Assembly: GCA_017649485.1 (NCBI GenBank)
Contig: JAGCGS010000010.1
Coordinates: 16,245-80,244 of the forward strand
Length of the DNA stretch: 64,000 nt
Direction: 5' to 3'
DNA from: Bacteroidaceae bacterium
Lineage (GTDB): Bacteria > Bacteroidota > Bacteroidia > Bacteroidales > Bacteroidaceae
Shown piece after piece: positions 52,974 to 61,281 of the stretch (its first letter is position 1; each line of letters opens with the position of its first letter). A program made the translations under genes and the position numbers. A model generated the notes under the pieces. It worked only from the letters and a program-made list of their open reading frames with translations. It searched no databases and was not told the origin of the DNA.

Positions 52974-53566
52974 TCATCAAAACGAAGGGTATCGACTTTA
53001 GACAGACGATTGTATAAAACACCAAATTGAGATTTCCTAATACGTAACGTCATTCGGCAATCAGTATCAAAGTCCTGGGAGATAATCTCAGGACTTTCTT
53101 CTTTCACGATTCGCATCACATCATTCATGAACGGATATTCATATAAAAAAGAAATGTCTACATCAACGGTCTTTTCGATAATGTCTGCAGAGTTGAGTGC
53201 TTCTTGTGCTGCGGCTTTATAAGCTACAATCAAGCCGCTGATACCTAATTTGATACCTCCGAAATAGCGCACGACTATAATGAGTATATCAGTAAGTCCG
53301 AAGGAATTAATTTGTCCCAAGATAGGACGACCAGCCGTTCCACTGGGCTCTCCGTTGTCATTAGCACGGAAATCTGCGCGTTCTGCTCCCAACATATAGG
53401 CATAGCAGACATGGCGCGCATCGTAAAATTTCTTTTCGTAAAATTTGAGTTGCTCTTTTATCTCCTCAATTGTTTGTACGGGGATAGCAAAGGCAAGGAA
53501 CTTACTCCTTTTCTCGGTGTAAGTTCCTTCAGCCAATTTTGATATCGTCTTATATGTATCGTCCAA
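52970..53566 (-). CDS. YigZ/IMPACT family protein, TTG start
   Basis: The 198-aa protein has the UPF0029/IMPACT N domain (about 5-110), with EKRSKFLAFAIPV, NDNGEPSGTAGRPIL and VVRYFGGIKLG, and a C-terminal DUF1949 ferredoxin-like part. Relatives regulate translation or act on unknown substrates. No ATG exists upstream of the conserved region before an in-frame stop. The start is therefore most likely the TTG at 53564-53566, 2 nt after the serA stop, implying translational coupling. Its 3' end overlaps gcvP. Confidence 0.88.
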   Translation of the reverse strand: MDDTYKTISKLAEGTYTEKRSKFLAFAIPVQTIEEIKEQLKFYEKKFYDARHVCYAYMLGAERADFRANDNGEPSGTAGRPILGQINSFGLTDILIIVVRYFGGIKLGISGLIVAYKAAAQEALNSADIIEKTVDVDISFLYEYPFMNDVMRIVKEESPEIISQDFDTDCRMTLRIRKSQFGVLYNRLSKVDTLRFDD

Positions 53567-53568
53567 AG

Positions 53569-54489
53569 TTATTTGTTGACTTGGAATTTTGTGATACCAT
53601 CACGCAGAAAGCCTACAATCTGCTTGGCAGCTGCGATACCTGCATTGATATTTGCCTCTGCCGTCTGAGCTCCCATCTTCTTGGGGGTAGCAAAGAAACG
53701 ACCTGGGAACTTAGAAATGAAGTCATCCAATGCGGCAGGTGCAATATCAGAAATATACTTCAAATCATCACGTTCCTCCATCAATTTCATTAACCCAGCC
53801 TCATCAATTACCTCCTTACGAGCTGTGTTAATCAGAATACCACCCTTAGGCAGACGGCTCACCAGATCGTAATTGATTGAGTTCTTGGTCTCTGGCGTAG
53901 CTGGGATATGCAAGGAAACGATGTCGCAAACATCAAATAAAGCCTCGGTTGAGTCAACAGCATGAACGCCAGCAGCTTCAATCGCCTCTTTTGGACAGAA
54001 TGCATCATATGCATAGATATCCATGCCAAAGCCGGCAGCAATACGCGCCACATTACGACCTACATTACCGAAAGCCAGAATTCCTAATTTCTTACCCATT
54101 AGTTCTGTTCCAGCCTTTCCATTGTAAAAATTTCGAACAGCAAATACCAGTAATCCAAATACAAGTTCAGCCACCGCATTGGAATTTTGACCAGGTGTAT
54201 TCATCACCACCACACCATGAGCAGTAGCTGCTGCTAAGTCAACATTATCGTAACCTGCACCAGCACGTACAACAATCTTGAGTTGCTTAGCTGCATCCAG
54301 AACCTCATTGTCGATGATGTCACTACGGATAATCACAGCATCAACATCTTTCACTGCAACAAGCAATTGAGCTTTCTCGGTATATTTCTCCAGCAAAGCC
54401 AGTTCATAACCGGCAGCTTCTATTTCCTGACGAATACCGTCTACTGCCACTTTGGCAAACGGTTTTTCTGTAGCAATTAATACTTTCAT
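53569..54489 (-). CDS. serA: D-3-phosphoglycerate dehydrogenase (short form)
   Basis: The 306-aa NAD enzyme oxidises 3-phosphoglycerate, the first step of serine synthesis. It has the D-2-hydroxyacid dehydrogenase fold with the Rossmann motif FGNVGRN near residue 145, the conserved Arg in the VVRAGAGYDNVD segment, and a shortened C-terminus with no ACT domain. The ATG at 54489 is the natural start. It lies 4 nt after serC. Confidence 0.94.
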   Translation of the reverse strand: MKVLIATEKPFAKVAVDGIRQEIEAAGYELALLEKYTEKAQLLVAVKDVDAVIIRSDIIDNEVLDAAKQLKIVVRAGAGYDNVDLAAATAHGVVVMNTPGQNSNAVAELVFGLLVFAVRNFYNGKAGTELMGKKLGILAFGNVGRNVARIAAGFGMDIYAYDAFCPKEAIEAAGVHAVDSTEALFDVCDIVSLHIPATPETKNSINYDLVSRLPKGGILINTARKEVIDEAGLMKLMEERDDLKYISDIAPAALDDFISKFPGRFFATPKKMGAQTAEANINAGIAAAKQIVGFLRDGITKFQVNK

Positions 54490-54493
54490 CTTT

Positions 54494-55561
54494 TTAATGT
54501 TTAGCCTCAAACAATTGCATACAAGTCACCAGTGCTTTCACTCCCTCAAGAGGTTGGGCATTGTAGCAGGAAGCGCGGAAGCCACCCACATCACGATGAC
54601 CCTTAACACCAACCATACCATTGGCCACAGCAAAGTCTAAGAAATCTTTCTCCAAGTCTTTGTACTCATCTGCCATCACGAAGCACAGGTTCATCAGAGA
54701 GCGATCCTCGGGAACTACTGTACCACGGAACATCTTGTTACGGTCAATCTCATTATACAACATCTCGGCACGCTCCTTAGCACGACGATCCATTTCCTCA
54801 ACACCTCCAGACTTCTTGATCCAACGCAAATTCTCAAGTGCAGAATAAATAGGCACCACAGGAGGTGTGTTGAACATAGAACCCTTTGCTACATGAGTCC
54901 GATAGTCAAGCATCGTAGGAATATAACGACTCACTTTACCCAGCTCGTCGTCCTTAACGATTACTACTGTAACACCAGCCATAGCCAAATTCTTCTGAGC
55001 TCCTGCATAGATGCACTTATACTTCCTAACATCAATAGGGCGGCTGAAAATGTCGGATGACATATCCGCAATCATAGGAACTGGCACATCCAAGTCCTTA
55101 CGGATCTCTGTACCATAGATGGTGTTATTTGTCGTAATATGCAGGTAATCCACATCTGAAGGACAAGTCCAATCCTTCGGAATATAAGTGAAATTCTTGT
55201 CGGCTGATGAGGCAACCTCTATTACCTCACCAAAACCCTTTGCCTCCTTCAGAGCCTTCTTTGCCCATACACCTGTATTCAGGTAAGCAGCTTTCTTCTC
55301 CAGGAAGTTATAAGGAACCATGCAGAACTCCAGGCTGGCACCACCTCCAAGGAATATCACAGAATAACCCTCAGGAATGTCGAGAATCTCTTTAATCAAC
55401 GCAACGGATTCATCCACCACTGGCTGGAAATCTTTTGCTCGATGGCTGATCTCCATCAGAGACAAACCTGAACCATTGAAATCAAGAATCTGCTGGGCAG
55501 TAGCCTCAATCACCTCACGAGGAAGAATGGAAGGGCCTGCATTGAAATTATACTTCTTCAT
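54494..55561 (-). CDS. serC: Phosphoserine aminotransferase
   Basis: The 355-aa class V aminotransferase makes phosphoserine from phosphohydroxypyruvate and glutamate. It starts [16 protein letters not shown], has [11 protein letters not shown] and the PLP lysine in [12 protein letters not shown] (near 190). It pairs with serA directly downstream; serB is not here. A TAACTTCG-like -7 box sits near 55620 on the minus strand. Confidence 0.95.
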   Translation of the reverse strand: MKKYNFNAGPSILPREVIEATAQQILDFNGSGLSLMEISHRAKDFQPVVDESVALIKEILDIPEGYSVIFLGGGASLEFCMVPYNFLEKKAAYLNTGVWAKKALKEAKGFGEVIEVASSADKNFTYIPKDWTCPSDVDYLHITTNNTIYGTEIRKDLDVPVPMIADMSSDIFSRPIDVRKYKCIYAGAQKNLAMAGVTVVIVKDDELGKVSRYIPTMLDYRTHVAKGSMFNTPPVVPIYSALENLRWIKKSGGVEEMDRRAKERAEMLYNEIDRNKMFRGTVVPEDRSLMNLCFVMADEYKDLEKDFLDFAVANGMVGVKGHRDVGGFRASCYNAQPLEGVKALVTCMQLFEAKH

Positions 55562-55664
55562 AAGCATTTTGTTTATAAAATTAAACAATATCGTATTCAA
55601 ATATCATTTTTAACGGTGCGAAGTTAGCAATTTATTTCCTTATGACCAAGAAACACGAGCATTT

Positions 55665-57008
55665 TTACTTAGCTTCTTCAATAATGGTACGCATACCTTT
55701 TATCTTCTCACCTGCCACGAGTTTCAGTAACTGATTGACTTTAGTTCTTTTGACAGCCACAAAAGCATAGTGGTCTTTCACATCCACTTGCCCTATGTCA
55801 TCACGATCCAACCTCCCTTTTTTGTAGAAAAAGCCCACCACATCCACTTTATTGAGCTTGTCCTTCTTGCCCCTGCCAATATAAATAGTACTCCACTCTT
55901 GCTTGGGAGGTTTTGGGGTTTCTTCGGGCAACTCGTATGCTGGTGTATTTTCATTTAAATAATCTGGCAGATGTTCTTCTGGTCCCAAAATCATAAAAGC
56001 TTGACCAGTAGCATCCCAACGTGCTGTACGTCCGTTGCGATGAGTAAATGCTTCCTCATTCACTGGCAGATGATAATGAATCACATTGTCAATACCTGGA
56101 ATATCAAGGCCTCGTGATGCAAGGTCTGTTGAAACAAGCACTGGACAAGTTCCATTGCGGAATTTATACAACGAACGTTCTCTATCGTCTTGCTCCATAC
56201 CTCCGTGGAACATATCGCACGGAAAACGTTTGGCTTGCAGATAGCCGGTTACACGTTCTACGCTCTCACGGTAATTTACAAACACCAATGAAGTCTGATT
56301 GCCCAACTGACAGAGTAACCTGTATAATGTTTCCAATTTATCTTTTTCTGGCGATGCTACTGTTTGTAATACAAGTCTGGGTGAACCATCCTCAGAAGCA
56401 GAGAAATCCAGTTTGATAACTCTATTCTTCATCAGCTTACCATCCTCAGCCGTAACAACACCCGTAAACTGAGGAATTTCGTCGGCATCAGTTGCAGAGA
56501 GCAACACTCTTTTCCTCAAAGAAGGCAGTTGGCCAATCACCTCAGCCATTTCATCCTGGAAGCCAAACTCCAAACACTTATCAAATTCATCTATCACAAG
56601 TGTTTGTACCGTCTTGGCATTGAAGTTCCGCTTTTGTAGATGATCATTCATTCGTCCTGGTGTACCAACTATCACCTGAGGATGAATGCCGTTCATGGTA
56701 CGATGCTCATCCATAGCAGGTCGCCCCCCATAGCAACTCATTACACGGAAGGAAGTTCCCATCTGCTTAAAGACAGTTTCTATCTGTAAAGCCAATTCAC
56801 GAGAAGGTACTAGCACCACAGCCTGCACCTCATCACTCTGAGCATCCATTCGTTGTACTAATGGCAATAAGAAAGCCAAAGTTTTTCCTGACCCTGTTGG
56901 TGACAGCAGTACCAAGTTCTTATCTACCCCATACGCCTGCAACGTTGCTAGTTGCATGGGATTCAGCTCCTTAATCCTAAGGTTTTTTAATATCTCATTC
57001 AGTTCCAT
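55665..57008 (-). CDS. DEAD-box RNA helicase (DbpA-like)
   Basis: The 447-aa protein has Q motif KELNPMQLATLQ, motif I SPTGSGKT, motif II as DEFD rather than DEAD (IDEFDKCLEFGF), motif III SAT, motif VI HRNGRTARWD, and a C-terminal RNA-binding fold of DbpA type (about 370-445, YIGRGKKDKLNKVDVVGFF). DbpA acts in large-subunit assembly at 23S helix 92; the target here is inferred. The ATG at 57008 overlaps the stop of the HdeD-like gene by one base (TGATG). Confidence 0.92.
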   Translation of the reverse strand: MELNEILKNLRIKELNPMQLATLQAYGVDKNLVLLSPTGSGKTLAFLLPLVQRMDAQSDEVQAVVLVPSRELALQIETVFKQMGTSFRVMSCYGGRPAMDEHRTMNGIHPQVIVGTPGRMNDHLQKRNFNAKTVQTLVIDEFDKCLEFGFQDEMAEVIGQLPSLRKRVLLSATDADEIPQFTGVVTAEDGKLMKNRVIKLDFSASEDGSPRLVLQTVASPEKDKLETLYRLLCQLGNQTSLVFVNYRESVERVTGYLQAKRFPCDMFHGGMEQDDRERSLYKFRNGTCPVLVSTDLASRGLDIPGIDNVIHYHLPVNEEAFTHRNGRTARWDATGQAFMILGPEEHLPDYLNENTPAYELPEETPKPPKQEWSTIYIGRGKKDKLNKVDVVGFFYKKGRLDRDDIGQVDVKDHYAFVAVKRTKVNQLLKLVAGEKIKGMRTIIEEAK

Positions 57009-57601
57009 CAATCCTCCACTATCTGAGCATCCTCAATGTCTAAATCATCTTTGTTTAGCTGTGTGATATCCTGTGTTTCCGTCAATTTCGGGCGAATTCG
57101 GGTAAACTTAAACCAATTAATAAGCTCGAATAAGGCATAGATGATACATGCTATACCAATTATAATAAATGCTGTATTACGTGAGCCATTAGGATTCACC
57201 AATGCATATATACCAGCCAACAGTATCAAACTTGGCACGATAAAGTAACCAACTGGCACTGTTGACCAATGACGTGCCGCAATCAGCATTGAGAGTTGCT
57301 GTATTCCTCCAATAAACAAGAAAAATCCCAGCACGAAAGTTAGGAAGTTAGCAAAAAAGCCAGGCATCAACATCAAGAGCAAGCCAAACAAAACACCTCC
57401 CACAGAATCCACAGGGAAGAAAGCGGGATATTCCTTACGATGGGCATAATAGCTAATTAGCCCAAACAGGGATGGTAGCATGAACAGTGCTCCCACGGTG
57501 ATGACGAAGTAATTTCCAGCTTCGTTTGGGAACAACACCAATACCAAACCTGCAATCAAGGCACAGATGGCACGCACGAAAGCATAATTAATAGTCTTCA
57601 T
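57008..57601 (-). CDS. HdeD/DUF308-type membrane protein
   Basis: The 197-aa integral membrane protein has about six hydrophobic segments in pairs (about 10-55, 65-110, 120-165), the DUF308 pattern, then a charged acidic tail (about 170-197). HdeD in E. coli relates to acid resistance; role here is unknown. ATG codons exist at 57607 and 57601; the second is conserved-like (MKTINYAF). Coupled to the helicase gene. Confidence 0.82.
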   Translation of the reverse strand: MKTINYAFVRAICALIAGLVLVLFPNEAGNYFVITVGALFMLPSLFGLISYYAHRKEYPAFFPVDSVGGVLFGLLLMLMPGFFANFLTFVLGFFLFIGGIQQLSMLIAARHWSTVPVGYFIVPSLILLAGIYALVNPNGSRNTAFIIIGIACIIYALFELINWFKFTRIRPKLTETQDITQLNKDDLDIEDAQIVED

Positions 57602-57734
57602 AATCATTCCAAAGATTTATCATTGGCAAAGATAGTAAAAGACGGAGACAGAACAAAATAAACATGTTTATTTTTTCTGAACTGATTCCTAATTTAAAAA
57701 AAAGAATTTAAGTAGCCATGCTAAGCCAACTCAT

Positions 57735-58562
57735 TCAACGCATAGTCATATCCAAAAGTTGTTCCAGATTGCCGTTGAAAACATTCAAGTCCACCTGCTC
57801 CTTGATACCAGGAACTGTGCCAGCATCGGTGTGTTGCCAGAAATCCCAGCGACCTTGATATCGAACAGAGTCAACATAGTAGTGAGCTATCCAATATGAA
57901 TAACGGTTGAAGATGGTATCGTTTAGGTATTTTTCCTTAAACTTATAGCTAGCATATAGAATGGGCTTTACACCATAATATGCTTCTACCACATCGAGCC
58001 ACGTTTTTATATTTTGTGTAAATTGCTGTTGATTCTTGCGTTTAGGTGAGATCTCCACATCCAACACAGGAGGCAGATCACCTGGTCCGAGATTAACTTG
58101 GTTGATAAAGAACTGTGCCTGTTTGCGAGCATCTGTTGTAGGGATAAAATAATGATAAGCTCCACGTACAAAACCATAATCTTTAGCACGTTGGAAATTA
58201 TGTTGGAATGTATCATCTGTAAGGTCACCACCCTCTGTTGCTTTCATGAACACAAAGCGTAACGGAAACTCTGGGTCGTTCTGCGAAGATGCCAATGAAG
58301 GCCAATCCACCTCTCCCTGATAATGTGATATATCAATACCATGTACCTGATATGTACAAGGTAAGCAAACCCCATATCCTTTAAAGCCATAGCAAGGTTT
58401 CCAACGGAAACTGTAGGGGTTGACAAACAAGAAATAGAAAGCTGCACCAAGGGCAAGCACAATGCCCACGGCAAGAAGGTTACGTAACCAAGTCGGCGTT
58501 TCCTTAGACTTATTCTTACGTTTCCGCTTTACAGGTTTCTTTGTTGTTTTTGTCTTCTTCAT
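57735..58562 (-). CDS. GH25 family lysozyme-like glycosidase, membrane-anchored
   Basis: The 275-aa protein has a very basic N-terminus (2-20), one membrane anchor (about 30-48), and a GH25 muramidase domain with DISHYQGEVDW near residue 80, FMKATEGGDLTDDTF, YHYFIPT and LPPVLDVEI, giving the Asp and Glu acid pair. It likely cleaves peptidoglycan in the periplasm. An intrinsic terminator lies immediately before its ATG, so expression from pfp read-through may be controlled. Confidence 0.9.
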   Translation of the reverse strand: MKKTKTTKKPVKRKRKNKSKETPTWLRNLLAVGIVLALGAAFYFLFVNPYSFRWKPCYGFKGYGVCLPCTYQVHGIDISHYQGEVDWPSLASSQNDPEFPLRFVFMKATEGGDLTDDTFQHNFQRAKDYGFVRGAYHYFIPTTDARKQAQFFINQVNLGPGDLPPVLDVEISPKRKNQQQFTQNIKTWLDVVEAYYGVKPILYASYKFKEKYLNDTIFNRYSYWIAHYYVDSVRYQGRWDFWQHTDAGTVPGIKEQVDLNVFNGNLEQLLDMTMR

Positions 58563-58566
58563 TTGT

Positions 58567-58601
58567 AAAAAGAGACTTCCTGCGAAAAGCAGAAAGTCTC
58601 T
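58567..58601 (-). terminator. Terminator of pfp abutting the GH25 start codon
   Basis: On the minus strand a 13-bp stem (one G-U; AGAGACTTTCTGC / GCAGGAAGTCTCT) with loop TTTTC is followed by four T. The last T is 4 nt before the GH25 ATG (58562). Confidence 0.85.
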
Positions 58602-58634
58602 CTGGTCACGCACATTTATATCAATATGGTGTAA

Positions 58635-60278
58635 TTATGCTTTCTCAAGCTGCAAAGTCTTGGTTGGCTGATCGCATACCTCTGACGGACCAAAATACTG
58701 AATTGGACCAGGATAAACGAATGCTGTTTCTTTAGCCCACTTGGCACGATTAGCCACCAATGCCTTATAAGGAGCACCATTCAGGTCAACCAAAGCCTTA
58801 CGGATTACAGGTTTCATCTCACCGTTACGACGTTCCATGTTAAACATCATAGTGATTGGAATACCACCAGCAATCCACTGCTCTGCAGGAGCAGTCAGGT
58901 TCTTTACTGATGCCATATAACCAGTCTTACCATTAGCTATCAGCACAGAAGCGGTGAAGCCCAATGAGTAGCAGTAGTCAGCATCAAAGTTAGAAGGAGC
59001 TGCACAACGGCCTTCGTAACCGAAGAAGTGATGCAGGGCTGAGAACTTACCAACATACTTACCTTCCTTCTTCCAAGTTGCCAGCTTATTACCAACCATC
59101 TCGCTCAGCAGTTTCTCTGTCTCAATCAGTGATACCTGTACGTGTCCGTGTGGGTCACGCTCTAATGACAACTGACGAGCTACGCCCTCTGGCAGAGAAG
59201 CATAAATCTCAGCATTCACCTTTGACAGGTTATCAATAATATACTGACGCTGCTTATTTGCAGGAATCTCTGCGAACTCAGCACCCTTAGCAGCAAGCAA
59301 ATCATTGAGCTCTGCTATCAGACGCTTCATAGCTGGGATGAACTCAATCAAACCTTCTGGAATCAATACGGTACCGAAGTTATTACCATCTGCAGCACGA
59401 TCAGCCACTGTCTGAGCAATATCAGTAACAATGTCATCCAAAGAAAGATCCTTAGCTTCTACTTCCTCCGAGATAATAGTATAATTAGGCTGAACTTGCA
59501 GGGCGCATTCCAGTGCAATGTGAGATGCAGAACGACCCATCAGCTTGATGAAGTGCCAGTACTTACGAGCTGAGTTGCAATCACGCTCGATATTACCGAT
59601 AACCTCAGAATAAGTCTTGCAAGCGGTATCGAAACCGAAAGAAGTCTCAATCTGGTCGTTCTTCAAGTCACCGTCAATGGTCTTTGGGCAACCAATTACC
59701 TGAATGCCATAGTTCTTAGCAGCATAATACTCAGCCAGAACGCAAGCGTTGGTATTAGAGTCATCACCACCAATTATTACCACAGCCTTAATATTCAGTT
59801 CCTTCAAGATTTCCAGACCCTTCTCGAACTGATCCACTTTCTCCAATTTGGTACGACCTGAGCCAATGATGTCGAAACCACCTGTATTGCGGTATTCGTC
59901 AATGATGTCAGCTGTCAACTCAATGTAGTTGTGATCAACCAAACCGCCAGGACCCATAAGGAAACCATAAAGGCGATTAGCAGGATTCAGCTTCTTCAGT
60001 CCGTCAAACAAACCAGACATCACATTGTGACCACCAGGAGCTTGGCCTCCAGACAGGATCACACCCACATTCATAGGTGCAAAATCTGCAGCTTCGTCAG
60101 CATTCTCAAACTTGATCAGTGGCATTCCGTAAGTGTTAGGGAACAGCTTCTTGATCTCTTCCTGGTCAGCAACTGACTGAGTAGGCTCACCAGCAACGGT
60201 CTTCACATTACCTCTCAGCGCTTTTGGCAATTTGGGCTGGTATGCAGCCCTTGCGATTTGCAATGCACTTTTTGTCAT
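58635..60278 (-). CDS. pfp: PPi-dependent 6-phosphofructokinase
   Basis: The 547-aa enzyme phosphorylates fructose 6-phosphate with pyrophosphate, reversibly. It is the long Bacteroidetes/plant-like type. The motif GGDDSNTNA (near residue 170) has the Asp that marks PPi use, followed by [10 protein letters not shown] and [11 protein letters not shown]. The promoter is clear: TTTG, 20 nt, TAAATTTG on the minus strand (60350-60319). It is the main fructose 6-phosphate kinase gene seen here. Confidence 0.95.
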   Translation of the reverse strand: MTKSALQIARAAYQPKLPKALRGNVKTVAGEPTQSVADQEEIKKLFPNTYGMPLIKFENADEAADFAPMNVGVILSGGQAPGGHNVMSGLFDGLKKLNPANRLYGFLMGPGGLVDHNYIELTADIIDEYRNTGGFDIIGSGRTKLEKVDQFEKGLEILKELNIKAVVIIGGDDSNTNACVLAEYYAAKNYGIQVIGCPKTIDGDLKNDQIETSFGFDTACKTYSEVIGNIERDCNSARKYWHFIKLMGRSASHIALECALQVQPNYTIISEEVEAKDLSLDDIVTDIAQTVADRAADGNNFGTVLIPEGLIEFIPAMKRLIAELNDLLAAKGAEFAEIPANKQRQYIIDNLSKVNAEIYASLPEGVARQLSLERDPHGHVQVSLIETEKLLSEMVGNKLATWKKEGKYVGKFSALHHFFGYEGRCAAPSNFDADYCYSLGFTASVLIANGKTGYMASVKNLTAPAEQWIAGGIPITMMFNMERRNGEMKPVIRKALVDLNGAPYKALVANRAKWAKETAFVYPGPIQYFGPSEVCDQPTKTLQLEKA

Positions 60279-60318
60279 CTTTTTCTATCTAAATAAGGTT
60301 TAAACATATTTTGAGCTG

Positions 60319-60350
60319 CAAATTTAGCTTTTTTTTAGCAGATATGCAAA
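60319..60350 (-). promoter_or_regulatory. Promoter of pfp
   Basis: Minus strand TTTG (60350-60347), 20-nt spacer and TAAATTTG (60326-60319), 41 nt before the ATG. Confidence 0.7.
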
Positions 60351-60440
60351 TAATTATTTCAATGTTGTGTTGTGATTTAGATTTATTTTACTATCTTTAC
60401 CCCTTGAAACAATATAATCAATTTACAGGAGGGAATATTT

Positions 60441-60722
60441 ATGGCTAAAAGAAAAGATCTAAAGCAGTTCGTGAATGAAGTATCAAGTGCATTATTTGCA
60501 GAGTGTTTGGCCGCTAAGTTGTATATCAAAGGCGTGAATCCACACATGGCTGACGAGGTTTTGACAGACATTTTAAAAACACAGGATGACTTCTTGAGTC
60601 GAATCAGTCATACCCAACCGGGTAACGTAAAGGGCTTCTATAAGCAATTCCATGAGGAATTCGACCAGAAAGTCTCCGAGATTATCGACGCAATCGACAA
60701 ATTAACGTTAGCAGATAAATGA
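60441..60722 (+). CDS. Small soluble protein, 93 aa, unknown function, strong Shine-Dalgarno
   Basis: The 93-aa protein begins MAKRKDLKQFVNEV and is predicted mostly helical, with no signal peptide. I do not recognise a named family, though it looks like a conserved Bacteroidales hypothetical. It has a perfect GGAGG (60428-60432) 8 nt before ATG, rare in this phylum, and a possible TATCTTTA -7 box at 60392-60399. Its stop overlaps the acyltransferase ATG (ATGA, 4 nt), so the two are coupled. Confidence 0.8.
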   Translation: MAKRKDLKQFVNEVSSALFAECLAAKLYIKGVNPHMADEVLTDILKTQDDFLSRISHTQPGNVKGFYKQFHEEFDQKVSEIIDAIDKLTLADK

Positions 60723-61267
60723 TAAAAAAGAAACTTTTTGGATTTATCTATTTTAAACTACTGGGATGGAAATTTAACTTTACCGTCCCCATCGAAGACA
60801 AATGTGTGATTTGTGTTGCCCCGCATACTTCTAACTGGGATTTGTTCGTAGGCAAGCTCTTGTGGGGTGCGTTGGGAAGGGACGCTAGTTTTCTGATGAA
60901 GAAAGACTGGTTTTTCTTTCCCTTGGGCATTGTATTCAGATGGATGGGAGGCATTCCTGTAGATCGTAAGAAAAAGACGGCTCTGACTGAACAGTTAGCC
61001 GTGTTGTTCAAACTACGCAATCAGTTATGTCTGGCAGTAACACCCGAAGGAACTCGCAAGGCTAATCCAAATTGGAAAAAAGGTTTCTATTATATAGCCT
61101 TGAATGCACAGGTACCTGTGATGTTGTTCGGTTTGGACTATAGCCGGAAAATAATAGAATGTACGAAATCATTCATACCTACAGGCGACTATGATAAGGA
61201 CATAATTGAAATTAAACAGTATTTTCAAAATTATAAAGGAAAGCATCCGGAGAATTTTACGATTTAG
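60719..61267 (+). CDS. PlsC-type 1-acylglycerol-3-phosphate acyltransferase family protein
   Basis: The 182-aa protein has the acyltransferase motifs HTSNWD (HX4D, near residue 36) and TPEGTR (near 108), with a hydrophobic segment between. Relatives acylate lysophosphatidate or other lipids; the substrate is not decided. It lies between a small unknown gene (4-nt overlap) and a large secreted protein gene. Confidence 0.88.
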   Translation: MIKKKLFGFIYFKLLGWKFNFTVPIEDKCVICVAPHTSNWDLFVGKLLWGALGRDASFLMKKDWFFFPLGIVFRWMGGIPVDRKKKTALTEQLAVLFKLRNQLCLAVTPEGTRKANPNWKKGFYYIALNAQVPVMLFGLDYSRKIIECTKSFIPTGDYDKDIIEIKQYFQNYKGKHPENFTI

Positions 61268-61281
61268 TTGAACATTTAACA

